In this document: positions 8,088 through 19,100 of the stretch, one piece after another
Layout of the letters: the number at the start of each line of letters is the position of its first letter
How positions within the stretch are numbered: the first letter of the stretch is position 1
NCBI RefSeq assembly: GCF_000380505.1
Contig: NZ_AQYH01000019.1
Coordinates: 1-64,000, forward strand
Reading direction: 5' to 3'
DNA from: Kaistia granuli DSM 23481
Lineage (GTDB): Bacteria; Pseudomonadota; Alphaproteobacteria; Rhizobiales; Kaistiaceae
Length of the DNA: 64,000 nucleotides
Position numbers and translations under genes: made by a program
Notes under the pieces: model-generated
What the model was told of the DNA's origin: nothing
What the model saw: only the letters and a program-made list of their open reading frames with translations
Databases searched by the model: none

Positions 8088-8657
8088 TCAGGTCCGGTCG
8101 GAAGGCTTGGGCTGGCCGGGATGCTCCGGCAGGGCGGTGCCGAAGACGTGATCCCAGAACAGGGTGGTCACGCCGAAATTGCCTTCAAGCTCGCTGTGGT
8201 GGTGCAGGGCGTGCCGCCGTTTCACCTTGTACAGGTAGCTGTCATGCGGCATGCGCCAGTGGTGCAGCACATGGTGGACGAAACTGTAGCCGACATAGCC
8301 GGTCACGACGCCGGCGGTGAAGCCGCTGGCAATGCCGAGGCCGAACAGGCGCCAGCTCGGCCAGAATACGGCCGCCGCGATGACCAGAAAGCTCAACCAG
8401 ACCGGCGTTCCGATCAGGTCCGTCGGCCTGGCATGGTGCTTCTCATGCAGGTCGCGGAAGTAGACCATATTGTGCAGGATGCCGCGGTGGATCAGATATT
8501 CGGCCAGTGTCCAGACGAACAGCCCCACGCCATAGGCGACGATCCATAGAAGTGGGTTGAGGGGGCCATGCCACAGGATGGCTGCCAAGATCAGCGCCGC
8601 GAGCGTGGCCGGGTAGACGATGAAGTCGGAATAATAGGTGACCGGTCTCAACTGCAT
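8088..8657 (-). CDS. Sterol desaturase/fatty acid hydroxylase family membrane protein
   Basis: The 189-residue protein has about four membrane segments and the histidine clusters of the di-iron fatty acid hydroxylase family: HRGILHN near residue 57, HEKHH near 70, HHVLHH near 128 and HALHHH near 149. These bind two irons and activate oxygen on a lipid substrate at the inner membrane. The length is short but the whole histidine set is present. The substrate could be a fatty acid, hopanoid or carotenoid; nothing nearby decides this. Confidence 0.8.
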   Translation of the reverse strand: MQLRPVTYYSDFIVYPATLAALILAAILWHGPLNPLLWIVAYGVGLFVWTLAEYLIHRGILHNMVYFRDLHEKHHARPTDLIGTPVWLSFLVIAAAVFWPSWRLFGLGIASGFTAGVVTGYVGYSFVHHVLHHWRMPHDSYLYKVKRRHALHHHSELEGNFGVTTLFWDHVFGTALPEHPGQPKPSDRT

Positions 8658-8793
8658 TTTGACAACCTAGTCTCGGTCAACGTCAGGATGAGCGCGCTCG
8701 TGAATTGAGCCAGCTTAGGGCCTGAACTACAAGTGTCGAACTGTCGCGTCCGTCAAATATGTTGAACTCTATGCAACGAGGGGTGGGAGGCAG

Positions 8794-9732
8794 GTGACGC
8801 ATCGGCAGACGCGTGGCATGGTTCACGCCATGCGCACCCTCATCCTCTGCCTCTTTCTCTGTTTTCCCGCCGCATCGCAGGCTTTCGATCTCGCCCTTCC
8901 CGCGGGACAGGCATGGCCGACAGGCTCCGGTCTCATGGCGGGGCCGTCGCATCTTCAGCGCGTCAACATCATCGATGGCGAGGATGATCGCGATTCGCTG
9001 CTGGCGATCGGGCCGTCGCTTGGCCTGTCGCGCGGCGAGATCAGTCGTATCCGCCAGGTTTCCGGCTATGTCGGCTGCCTGTCGCCGTCGCCCTCGGTCG
9101 GATCGGCGGCGCTGTTCCTCACCAACCAGCAGATCCTGACGGCGGCGCACGTATTCTTCGAGCCTTCGGGCAAGCGGCGCTGGAAATGCTTCTTCCGGCC
9201 TCAGAGCCCTGGCGGTCCGATGATCGATCTCGTGGTCGACGGCAACACGCATTTCGGCTCGAAGAAGCCGAAGCCGGGCTCGAACAACGATTTTGCGATC
9301 GTGCGACTGGTCGAGCCGGTGCAGGGGGCGGTGCCGTTTCCGGTCGCGCCCGACGTGCCGGTCAAGTCCGGCGACAAGCTGGTCGTCATCTCCGCGCATC
9401 CGGCGGAAATGGAGCGCGAGGTTGATCGCGATATTCCGGTGGCGCAGGGTTGCCGCGTGCGGCGGGCGATCGACAAGTCGCGCTCGGCGGCGGCGACATC
9501 GTTCTTCCGCACCGATTGCGATGCGACCGGAGCTTCGTCGGGTGGCATGCACCTCTCGCGCGTCAATGGCGAGCTGGTGTTTCGCGGCATCACGATCACG
9601 ACGGGACCGTGGCGTGACCCTCGCTACAAGGGCGCGCCCTATAGCGAGAAGGGCGGCAGCGTCACGACGGCGCTCGGGACCGACGCTGCCATTCTGGACG
9701 CCGGGCGCGCGCTCGCCTCCGGCGGATTTTGA
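8794..9732 (+). CDS. Secreted trypsin-like serine protease
   Basis: Counting from the GTG at 8794, the catalytic triad is His119 in ILTAAHVFF, Asp166 in NNDFAIVRL and Ser249 in GASSGGMH. A hydrophobic stretch ending in AASQA at residue 30 is a signal peptide, so the protein is exported. Three starts are possible: GTG 8794 (GGGAGG just upstream), ATG 8818 and ATG 8830, the last giving the most standard signal peptide. Cys pairs (95, 132, 220, 242) suggest disulfides. The natural substrate is unknown. Confidence 0.75.
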   Translation: MTHRQTRGMVHAMRTLILCLFLCFPAASQAFDLALPAGQAWPTGSGLMAGPSHLQRVNIIDGEDDRDSLLAIGPSLGLSRGEISRIRQVSGYVGCLSPSPSVGSAALFLTNQQILTAAHVFFEPSGKRRWKCFFRPQSPGGPMIDLVVDGNTHFGSKKPKPGSNNDFAIVRLVEPVQGAVPFPVAPDVPVKSGDKLVVISAHPAEMEREVDRDIPVAQGCRVRRAIDKSRSAAATSFFRTDCDATGASSGGMHLSRVNGELVFRGITITTGPWRDPRYKGAPYSEKGGSVTTALGTDAAILDAGRALASGGF

Positions 9733-9756
9733 TCCGGCGACTGAGGGGGCGGCCCA

Positions 9757-9906
9757 TCAGCGCAGGCGCGCGCCGCTGACATACAGATCGATCTCCGAGC
9801 GGCTGACACCGAGATCGGAGAGCATGCGATCGTCCATCGCCAGCAGGGTGTGGCGGGCGCGACGGTGGCGCAGCCAGCGGGTGAGGTTCAGCGTGTTCCT
9901 GGTCAT
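9757..9906 (-). CDS. DUF1127 small protein
   Basis: A 49-residue frame starts at the ATG at 9906 with GGAGG eight bases upstream. It ends in the family signature LAMDDRMLSDLGVSRSEIDL, followed by a basic tail. DUF1127 proteins are small arginine-rich proteins typical of alphaproteobacteria; some members act in RNA turnover, phosphate or carbon metabolism, but the role of this one is not known. It converges on the protease gene with a gap of 24 bases. Confidence 0.88.
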   Translation of the reverse strand: MTRNTLNLTRWLRHRRARHTLLAMDDRMLSDLGVSRSEIDLYVSGARLR

Positions 9907-10025
9907 CGTCATCTCCTCCAAGACTCCGGTCGAATTCGTCCGGTGATGCTTGATAGAGGAAATGCCGGCGACTGGATGTGACGAGGGTCACGTCGCGTAA
10001 GGCTGGGAGGCCGGGCCTTGCGCGA

Positions 10026-11270
10026 TCAGCCGAGATGCACTGCTGTCGTGCTCAGATTGGTGGTGCCCTCGAAGCGCGGCAACAGGTAGATGCAGGCGAC
10101 CGCCGGCAGCGTTATTACGGCAAAGGCGACGGCGAGCGCCGGCAGGCCGAACTGGATGAACGGCGCCACCAGGGCGGTGCCGATGGTCGGCAGCAGCGTG
10201 ATTGCCAGCATCAGGGCAGCGGAGCCGCGCGCTTCGTCCGGCGCGGAAGCGGCGAGGGATTTGACGAAGCCGACGCCGCCGCGCAGGCCGAGCCCGCCCG
10301 AGACCGGCAGCATGATGAACAGCAGCACGACGACGCTGGAGCCGCCGGCGAAGGCATAGGCCAGCATCGCCAGCGCCGAGCCGCCCACCATCAGCGTGCC
10401 GATCGTCACCAGCCGTTCCGGTCCCCAGCGATGGGCGAACAGGCCGGCGAGGTTCGACGTCACCACGAACATCGCCACCGTCAGCAATTGCAGGATGACG
10501 AAGGCGTTGACCGAGCTGCCCATCGTCTCGACCATCACATAGGGAGCACTGAATACGAAGGTGATCAGCCCGCCCAGAATCAGCGCATGGCTGAGCGCGT
10601 AGCGCAGATAGGGACCGTTGCGCAGCAAGGCGAGATAGCTGCCGCGCTTCTGGTCGGCGGCAATCGGCGGGTTGGCGGGCAACAGCGACGGCTTGGCCAG
10701 GATGACCGCGCCGACGGCGGCGCCGAGAATGGCAGGCACGATGAACGCGGCCTGCCAGCCGGAAACATGCAGCAACCAGGCGCCGATCAACGGTGCCAGA
10801 CCCGGCACCAGCGACTGGATGCTGCCGATGACCGAGATGGCGCGGACGGCGCCCGTCTCGCTGAACAGGCGGCGCAGCATCGGCGCGGGAAGCACCGCCG
10901 CGCCGGCCGAAGTGGCGCCCTGCACCACGCGGATGGCGTTCAGCGTCCAGATGTCGGTCGCGAACGCCGCCAGCGCCGAGACGATGGCATAGGCGACGAG
11001 GGAGCCGCCGAGCAGCAGGCGCGCGTCGAAGCGCTGCGCGATACTGCCGAACAGGATGAGGCCGATGCTGGAGCCGCCCATATAGGTCGCCAGCACGTAT
11101 TGCGCCGCTTGCGCGTCGCCGCCGAGCAGCGAGGGCAGGGCGGGAATCGCCGGCAGGACCAGATCGATCGACACCATGGTCGCCAGCGTGCCGACGACGA
11201 GGACAAGACAGGCGAGCATGCGCTCGCGGGAGGTACGGTTTTCGTCCGCGATCGAATCGGGGCGAGGCAT
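10026..11270 (-). CDS. MFS drug-resistance transporter, Bcr/CflA type
   Basis: The protein of about 414 residues (ATG 11270; a TTG at 11291 is also open) has twelve hydrophobic segments. The first helix region contains SIDLVLPAIPALPSLL, the drug:H+ antiporter signature of the Bcr/CflA group, followed by a YLATYMGGSSIGLILFG-like segment (VLATYMGGSSIGLILFG). GSIAQRFDAR is the motif A region between helices 2 and 3. It should export small compounds using the proton gradient. No regulator is adjacent. Confidence 0.82.
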   Translation of the reverse strand: MPRPDSIADENRTSRERMLACLVLVVGTLATMVSIDLVLPAIPALPSLLGGDAQAAQYVLATYMGGSSIGLILFGSIAQRFDARLLLGGSLVAYAIVSALAAFATDIWTLNAIRVVQGATSAGAAVLPAPMLRRLFSETGAVRAISVIGSIQSLVPGLAPLIGAWLLHVSGWQAAFIVPAILGAAVGAVILAKPSLLPANPPIAADQKRGSYLALLRNGPYLRYALSHALILGGLITFVFSAPYVMVETMGSSVNAFVILQLLTVAMFVVTSNLAGLFAHRWGPERLVTIGTLMVGGSALAMLAYAFAGGSSVVVLLFIMLPVSGGLGLRGGVGFVKSLAASAPDEARGSAALMLAITLLPTIGTALVAPFIQFGLPALAVAFAVITLPAVACIYLLPRFEGTTNLSTTAVHLG

Positions 11271-11429
11271 GGCTGACGCATCCAAAGGCAAAAGGGGACG
11301 CGTCTGCTACCGCATGTGTCCGGCCGGCGATAGTGCAGGAATGTCATCGCGGCCCGCCGAATCGCGAACGAGGCGGCCGCCGTGGCCGGCAGCCGCCTCT
11401 CTGGGTCGAAAAGCTGGACGATGCGGGCG

Positions 11430-11582
11430 CTACAGGCGGCCCATCAGCAGCAGGATGAGCAGGATGATCAGGATCAGCCCCAGTCCGCCGCTCGGATAAT
11501 AGCCCCAGCCCGAGCTGTAGGGCCAACTCGGCAGCGCGGCGATCAGAAGGATCACGACCACGATCAGAAGAATGGTACTCAT
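11430..11582 (-). CDS. DUF3309 small hydrophobic protein
   Basis: A 50-residue frame runs from the ATG at 11582 to the stop at 11430-11432. It has a hydrophobic start (MSTILLIVVVILLIAALPSW), a central WGYYPSGGLG turn and a second hydrophobic helix. This is the DUF3309 pattern, a small two-helix membrane protein common in alpha- and betaproteobacteria, function unknown. Confidence 0.88.
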   Translation of the reverse strand: MSTILLIVVVILLIAALPSWPYSSGWGYYPSGGLGLILIILLILLLMGRL

Positions 11583-11677
11583 GACGGCTCCCCGAATGAT
11601 TTGCCCCGAATTTGCTGGCTCAGTTCAATGCGTTGAGCCGCCATTCGGTTCCAGACATGGGAAGCCGGCCGAGCATT

Positions 11678-12919
11678 TCAGGCGCGACCGTCGAGATGGC
11701 GGGCGCGGCGGAGATCCGGGAAATAACGCGACCAGATCGCGGCGATCGCAACCGTGCCGGCGCCGCCGATGACGACGGCGGTGACGGCGCCGAACACCGC
11801 CGCCGACATGCCGGCGCGGAATTCACCCAGCTCATTCGAGGCGCCGACGAAAACCATGTTGACCGCGTTGACGCGGCCACGCACCGCATCCGGCGTCCAG
11901 AGCTGGATCAGCGTTTCGCGGATATAGACGCTGACCATGTCGCTGGCGCCCATCACCACCAGCGCCACCACCGAAAGCCAGACCAGCGTCGACAGGCCGA
12001 AGACGATGGTGGAGAGGCCGAACACGGTGACGAAACCGAACAGCAGCAGGCCGGCATGGTTGCGGATCGGGTTGAAGGCGAGCCAGGCGGCGACCGTCAG
12101 CGCGCCGACGGCCGGCGCTGCCCGCAGCAGGCCGAGGCCCCAAGGTCCGACCTCGAGGATATCGCGCGCGAAAATCGGCATCAGCGCCGTCGCGCCGCCG
12201 AGCAGGACGGCGAACAGGTCAAGCGATATCGCGCCCAGCACGATCTTTTCCTTCCAGACATAGCGGAAGCCGGCAATAACCGTTTCCCAGCTCGCCTTGT
12301 CGTTGAGGATCTTCTGGGCGGGCTTCGGCACCATCAGGATCAGCACCGCGCCGATCGCCATCAGGATCAGGGCGACGGCATAGGAGGCCTCCGACGCCGC
12401 GCCATAGAGCAGGCCGCCAGTGACGGGGCCGACGATGGTGGCGATCTGCCAGGCGGAGGAGTTCCAGGCAATGGCGCTGGCGAGATCCTTCGGCGGCACC
12501 AGATTGGGCGCCAGAGACTGCGAGGCTGGCCCCATGAAGGCGCGGACGACGCCGAAGAACAGCAGCACGGCGAAGACGATCCAAACGGCCTGGCTGCCCG
12601 AAATCGTGAACAGCAGAAGACCCAACACGCAGAGTGCTTCGCCGGCGAGGCAGAGCGCCATGATCATGCGCCGGTTGAAGCGATCGGCGACCGAACCGGT
12701 GACCAGCACCAGCAGCAGCGCCGGCAGGAACTGCACCAGACCGATCAGGCCGAGATCGAACGGATCGCGGGTCATGTCGTAGACCTGCCAGCCGACCGAG
12801 ACGCTGACGATGTTGACGGCGAAGGTCGCGCAAAGGCGGGACAGCCAATAATACAAGAAGCCGCGGTGCTGGAAGGCTCCGAAGCTGTGACGCTGATGCG
12901 CGGTCGATGTATCGGGCAT
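11678..12919 (-). CDS. MFS transporter, EntS-like (MFS_3)
   Basis: The 413-residue protein starts at the ATG at 12919. It has twelve hydrophobic segments, an early YWLSRLCATFA helix and the motif GSVADRFNRR between helices 2 and 3, as in the EntS/MFS_3 exporters. No Shine-Dalgarno precedes this ATG on the minus strand; a TTG at 13000 would add 27 residues that do not look membrane-like. A perfect 14-bp palindrome lies six bases upstream of the start. Its cargo may be a siderophore or drug, but context does not say. Confidence 0.8.
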   Translation of the reverse strand: MPDTSTAHQRHSFGAFQHRGFLYYWLSRLCATFAVNIVSVSVGWQVYDMTRDPFDLGLIGLVQFLPALLLVLVTGSVADRFNRRMIMALCLAGEALCVLGLLLFTISGSQAVWIVFAVLLFFGVVRAFMGPASQSLAPNLVPPKDLASAIAWNSSAWQIATIVGPVTGGLLYGAASEASYAVALILMAIGAVLILMVPKPAQKILNDKASWETVIAGFRYVWKEKIVLGAISLDLFAVLLGGATALMPIFARDILEVGPWGLGLLRAAPAVGALTVAAWLAFNPIRNHAGLLLFGFVTVFGLSTIVFGLSTLVWLSVVALVVMGASDMVSVYIRETLIQLWTPDAVRGRVNAVNMVFVGASNELGEFRAGMSAAVFGAVTAVVIGGAGTVAIAAIWSRYFPDLRRARHLDGRA

Positions 12920-12925
12920 GTAAAG

Positions 12926-12939
12926 GAGGTCCGGACCTC
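12926..12939. promoter_or_regulatory. 14-bp perfect palindrome upstream of the MFS gene
   Basis: GAGGTCCGGACCTC reads the same on both strands and ends six bases before the ATG at 12919. Its place fits an operator for a dimeric repressor of the exporter. No regulator gene is adjacent, and a chance palindrome is possible. Confidence 0.35.
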
Positions 12940-13089
12940 TGCTGCGCGAGCAAGGGGAAGGGCGCTGCGCAAACTGCGTCGCCTGTCTATCGCCTTGCAA
13001 CCAGCCGCGACAATCGCGAACTTCGCCGGAGCGACCGGAGTGGGGCTCGTGTGACCTTCTCGCCGCAACGTCAGCCGGCTGAAGCGCAC

Positions 13090-13120
13090 AAAAAAGGGCA
13101 CGGCCTTGGCCGCGCCCTTT
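13090..13120 (-). terminator. Terminator of the giant polar-growth gene
   Basis: Arms at 13093-13105 and 13108-13120 (AAAGGGCACGGCC and GGCCGCGCCCTTT, one mismatch) are followed on the minus strand by a run of six U. It lies about 25 bases after the stop of the gene ending at 13144. Confidence 0.9.
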
Positions 13121-13143
13121 CGCTATTTCCGAGATCGATCCGA

Positions 13144-16100
13144 TCAGTCGAAGCGGCCGCTCGCATGGGCGAGCATGGTGTAGACCTTGCCCGTGTCGGA
13201 GACGAGGTAGGCGTTGCTGGCCGCCGGATCCTGGCCGCCGCGCGCGACTTCGTTCAGCAGGCGCTCAAAATCGCCGACATAGCGATCGACCGCTGCCTTG
13301 AACTCCGCCTCGCGCTGATACTTGCGGCGGATCTCGTCGAAGGTCTGCTGGCCCGCCAGCGTGTACAGGCGGCGGGTGAAGACGTTCTTCTCGCCGCGAT
13401 GGTGACGCTCCCAGAGGTCAGCCGCCGCGCGGGGATCGATGGCGCGCGCGATGTCGGTCGACAAATTGCCGAGCGAACCGCTGCCATTGCTGCCGTTGCG
13501 GGCGGCGGGCGCTTCTTCGCGCCGCTCGACCGGAGCCGTGTTGTGGTCCTCGTCACGCGAGGCACGACGCAGCAGATCCGATACCCAGCCACGCGGCTCG
13601 GCATCCTCGGTCGCCGGGGCGGGCTTGGCCTCGGCGCGGGCCGGGGCGGGCGCGGCCGGCTGGCGTGCCGGGGCGGCCGGCTGCACGGTCGGACGCGGCT
13701 GCTCCGCGACGGCCGGCCGTGCCGTAGCCGGACGCTGGGCTACCTGGACCGCTGCGGCGGGAGCCGCGCTGCGGATCGGCTCGGGCGCCGCCTGGCGCAC
13801 CGGCTGCGGCCGGGCGAAGGCGGTCGCCGCGGCCGAAGCCTCGGAGACGCGACCGCGCGGGGCCGGCGTCGGGGTGCCGGGGACCGAGACGTCGAGCGAC
13901 TTGCCGTGCTTGCCGACGATGTCGGAAAGCTCGGTCAGCGCCTTCAGCTGGTCGGTGACGACGCGGCGCATGGCGTCGGCGCTCTCGCGCGTTTCGGTTG
14001 GGAGCTCGAGCACGCCGCGCTTCAGCTCGTTGCGCGTGACCTCGAGGTCCTGCTGCATCTCCTTGGCGGCGGAGCGCATCTCGTCGGTGGCGGCCGAGAA
14101 CTGCTTCGTCGCCTGGGCCACGACGGCGGCCATGTCGTCCATCAGCGCACGGTTCGCCTCGCGCACCACATTGGCGGCCTTGAGGCTCTCGTTGCTGGCG
14201 GTGGCCTGCATGCCTTCGAGGTTCTCGAGCACGCCCTTGGCAGCGGTCTCGCTCGAACGGGCAAGCATCTTGGCGACTTCGCCGGCGCGTTCCTCGGCAT
14301 CCTTCAGCGAGGCGCTGACGGTTTCCGTGAAGTTGCGCATCATGCCGTCCAGCTCGGTCGAGCGGGCGGCCAGCGTCGCAGCGAGCTGGTCGAGCGCGAC
14401 GCGGCGCTGTTCGATCGAGCCCTCGATGTCCGTATTGGCGGACGTCAGGCTGCGAGCAGCCTCGCTGAGCGAACGGCCCTGGTCCTCGAAGCGGCCGGCG
14501 ATGGCGCCGACATTCTCGAGCACGTCCTTGGAAACGTCCCGGAGCATCGCGACCTGCGAGGCGAGGACATTCGAGGAGTTCTGCGTGCCGCCGATGGCCT
14601 GCTCGATCGCCTGGGCGAACTCGCCGGTGCGGGTCGCAAGGCCGGTCTCGATCTGGTTGAGATTGTCGGTCGTGCGGGTCAGCAGCGCATTCAGCATGTC
14701 GTTCGACTGCGCCAGACGCTCGACGATGCCGGCGACGTCGGTGCGCAGACGCTCATTGGTCGAGCTGAAGTTCTGCGACACCGTCTCGCCGCTCTCAAGC
14801 AGGGCGCGGGCGGCTTCGTCGGTGCGCGACAGCACCATCGAGACGATCTCGGAGCCCTTCGAGGACAGCAGGTCGACAATGGTGTCGCCGGCGTTGGCGA
14901 CGCTGCTGGTCAGGTCATGGCCGCGGCGGTCGATGGTGGCGACCAGGCGGTTGCCTTCGCCATCCAGCAACTGGGCCAGCTCGGCGCTGCGGGTTTCCAG
15001 CACTTCGTTGAAGGCGCGGGTCCGCTCCTCCAGCGCGCTGGCCGTGTTCATGGCACGGCCGCCGAGGCTCTGCTCGATCTCGAGCGAAACGCGCGAGATC
15101 TGCTCGGCTGCCTCGGAGGAGACGCGCGACAGATGGCCGGCGGCTTCGGCGCTCGAGGACGCCAGCAGGTCGACCGTCGACGTCGCCACCTGCGACAGGC
15201 GTTCGGAAGCCTGGGCGGCGGAAAGGGTCACGGCCTCGGAAGCGCCGGCGGCCGAACGGGCGAGCGTCTGCGAGACGTCGTCGAGCGACTGCGACAGGGC
15301 GTGGGTTGCGTGCGCCGCCGATTGCGAGAAGGCCTGCGCCGCTACATCGGCCGACTGGGTCAGCGTCTGCGAGGCATCGCTGGCCGACAAGCGCAGCGCT
15401 TCGCTGGTGCTGGTCGAGGCCGAGACAAGATGCTCGGTCGCCTGCGACAGCGAGCCAACGATCTGCTCGGCGACACGGACCGATTCACGGCCGAGCGTCG
15501 AGGTGATGTCGCCAAGGCGGGTCGAAAGGATCTGGTCCATCTGGGTAGCGCGCGCGTCAAAGCTGTTCGCAGCCTCGACCGCCTTCTCGCCCAGCGTCTC
15601 GTTGATCGTGTGCCAGCGCTCGGACAGCATGTCCGACAGCGCCTGAGTCCGGTCGGACAGGCGGTTGGTCACGTCCGACAGTCGGTCGTCGATGATCGTG
15701 CCGATCTCGGACTGGCCGGTGGTGAACGCCTCCGCGATGTCGCGCGTCCGCTCGATCAGGGTCTGGTTGATCTGGCGCGAACGGGTGTCGAGCGCCTCGT
15801 CGATGCGACGGGTGTTGCTGTCGAGCGTGTCGGCAACCGTGCCGATCTTGGCCTCGATGGCGTCGCCGAAGCCGGTCAGGCGATCGGCCAGCGTCGTGTC
15901 CATCAGATTGGCGCGGTCGGCGAAGCGGGTGACGAGCTCCGGACCGCGGACCTCGATGATGTCGCGCAGCGCGGCGAAGCGCTCGTCTAGGCCGGTGGCG
16001 ATGGCCAGGCCGCGATCGTTGATCAGGTCGCCGAAGCGGCTCGACGTGTCGACGATCTTGTCGTGGATGTTGACGGCGCGGTTCTCGATCTCGCTGGCGA

Positions 16101-19100
16101 GGCTCGAACCCGAGGCCGCGATGCGCTCATGCGCCTGCAGCGCCTGGTTCTCGATGTCGCCGATCAGGGTCGAACTCGAGGAGACGATGCGGTCATGCAC
16201 CGCGTTGGCCCGGCCTTCGATCTCGTTGGCGATATCGGAGCCGGTCGTCAGGATCCGGTCATGCGCGGTCAGCGCCTGGGTGGCGATTTCGTCGGCGAGC
16301 GTCGAACCCGAGGCCATGATCTGCTCATGCGCGGCACGGGCCTGGCTTGCGATCTGGTCGACGAGGCCGGAACCGGACGAGAGGATCTCGTCATGGGCGG
16401 CGCGCGCCTGGCTGGACAGTTCGCCGATCAGAGTGTTGCCGGACGACAGGAACTGCTGGTGGGCGGAGAGCGTCTGGCTGGCGATCAGGTCGGCGAGCGT
16501 CGAACCGGATTCAATCACCTGCTCATGGGCCAGATTGGCCTGGCTGGCGATGTCGCCGACCAGGGCTGAGCCGGCCGCGACGAGGCGGTCATGCACGGCG
16601 CCGGTGCGGCTCTCGATCTGGTTGATCAGGCCCGAGCCGGCGTCGATGACCCGCTGGTGGACGGTCGAGGCACGGCTTTCGATTTCGTCGGCCAACTCGG
16701 TTCCCGAGGCGACGATGCGCTGGTGCACGGCGGTGGCGCGGTTCTCGATGGCGTCGGCCAGATCCGTGCCCGACGTGACGATGCGCTGATGGACGGTCGT
16801 CGCCCGGCTCTCGATCTCGTCGGCGAGCTCGGTGCCGGAGGCGATGATCTGCTGATGCACGGCATCGGCGCGGTTGGCGATCTCGTCAACCAGGCCCGTA
16901 CCGGAAGCGACGATGCGCTGATGCACCGCCGAGCCGCGGGTCTCGATCTGGTCGGCGATCTCGGTGCCGGAGGCAAGGATCTGCTGGTGCACAGCATCGG
17001 CGCGGCTGGCGATCTCGTCGACCAGGCCTGTGCCGGAGGCGACGATGCGCTGATGCACGGCGGCGCCGCGATTCTCGATCACGCCGGCGACGTCGGTGCC
17101 CGAGGCCAGGATGCGCTCCTGCGCTTCGATGGCGCGACGCTCGATCTCGGCCGACAGCTCGGTGCCGGATGCGATGATGCTCTGGTGGACGGCATCGGCG
17201 CGATCGGTGATGTCCTTAGCCAGTTCGCTGCCCGAGGAGAGGATGCGTCCGTGGACGTTCTCGATCTCGTTGGCGAGATTGGCGCCGGATGCGGCGATCA
17301 GCTGGTGAGCGGCCTCGGCGCGGCGCTCGATTTCGCCCGACAGGTTGGTGCCCGAGGCGATAATGCGCTGGTGCACGGCGCCGGCGCGGCTTTCGATCTC
17401 GTCGGCCAGCTGGTTGCCGGAGGCGAGGATCTGCTGGTGCGCGCTGTCGGCACGGCTGGCGATTTCGTCGGCGAAGCGGCTGCCCGAAGCGACGATGCGC
17501 TCATGGATATCCGTGCCACGGCTCTCGATCGTCGAGGCAATCTCGTTGCCCGAGGCGAGGATCTTCTGGTGCACGGCGGTGCCACGCGTCTCGATCGCAT
17601 CGGCGAGCTGCTGGCTCGATTCGATGATCAGGTCGTAAACGGCCGTGCCGCGGCTCTCCATATTGTCGGCGACCTGCCGACCTGAATCGACGATTCGCTC
17701 ATGCAGCAGGCCGGCGCGCGCCGCGATCGTCTCGGAGATCTCGTTGCCGGAGGCGATGATGGTCTCGTTGACCTTGAGACCGCGCACGGCGATCGCCTTG
17801 GCGACTTCGCCGCCGACCGTGGCGAGACGCTCTGTCAGTTCGGCCGAACGGGCGTCGAAGGTCTCGTTGACCGCGTTGGAAGCGCCGTCGATGGTATCGC
17901 GCAGCGCGGCCGTGCGGGCTTCGATCAGGTTGGCCATGATGTCGCCGGCGGCGGTCAGGCGGTCTGCGAGGCCGCTGCCGTCGATCGCGATCGCGTCTTG
18001 GATCCGGTCGCCGGTCAGCGACAGACGGTCGGCGAGATCGCCACCGCGCGCGGTAATGGTGTCGGCGATGCGGGTGCCGGTCTCGTCCAGCTTTTCGTTG
18101 ATCTCCTGGCCGCGCAGCGCCAGATCGACGATCAGGCTGTCGGCGTTGGATTTCAGCGCGGCATTCACTTCGCGGGTATGCAGCGAGATGGTCTCGGCAA
18201 CCTGGTTGCCGGTGACCGAGATCGAACGGGTCATGTCGGCGGTGCGACGGTCGAGGCCGTTGGTCAGCTCCTCGGTGACACGGGCCAGCGTTTCGTTGAC
18301 CTCGCGGCCGCGCTCCGCGACGTTCTCGGCCATGGCACGGCCGGTCGTCTCGAGCGTGTCGTTGATGTCGGCGCTGCGGGCAAGCAGCACGTCGGTGACT
18401 TCGACACTGGTGCGTGAGAGCGATTCGGTGACGTCGGTGGCGGCGCTCGACAGGCGGTTGACGAGATCCTCGCCGCGCACGGACAGCTTGCTGATCATCT
18501 CATCACCTGCGCTGCCGAGGGCGGAGGTGATGCTCTCGCCGCGGCCGGCAAGCGCCTGGGTGATCCGATCGCCCGAGCCGATGATGTTGGCGGCGATCTG
18601 CTCGCTCGCCTCGCCAAGATCCTTGGAAAGGGATTCCTGCGCCGAGACGATCGAGGTGCGCACGCGCTCGGAATTGATGACGATCGCCTCGCGCTGGTTG
18701 GCGAGGTCGTCGATCAAGCCGCGCATGCGGACTTCATTGTCGGAATAGGAGCGCTCGAGGGCGGCGACCTCGTTGTGGACGAGGAGCTCAAGCTCGCTGG
18801 CGCGGGCGAGAGCGCGTTCAATGCCGTCACCCATGGCGGCGACTTCGCGGCGGATGGCCTGGCTGACGGTAACCACTGCCTCGGAGGCGGCGTCTTCGGG
18901 CTCGGAAAGGCGGGCGGCGACATCCGAGATGGAGCGCGCGGCGATGCGCATTTCCTGAGCGCGGGCGATCATCATCGCAATGCCCCAGATGATGCCGATC
19001 GGCAGCACGAAGGCGAGGGCGATATTAGTGAACTGGGCCGAGCCGACGGCGGTGTCGCCGGAGAAGAGGCTAATGTCGGCGGACGTCACATAAGCGGCGA

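Noticed and set aside
12922-12930. Perfect Shine-Dalgarno AAAGGAGGT on the plus strand
   Set aside because: No start codon with a plausible frame follows; the bases are part of the palindrome before the minus-strand exporter.
11612-13054. 480-codon frame opposite the EntS-like MFS gene
   Set aside because: The minus-strand frame has twelve membrane helices; the plus-strand one is a charged, low-complexity antisense frame.
12907-15990. 1027-codon open frame on the plus strand opposite the GPR-like gene
   Set aside because: It arises from the high GC content and the repeat structure of the true minus-strand gene; its composition is Gly/Arg/Leu-rich with no family features.
16060-17700. Regular 66-base periodicity that could suggest a CRISPR or satellite array
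   Set aside because: The units are diverged, stay in one reading frame and encode 22-residue protein repeats; there are no unique spacers between identical repeats.
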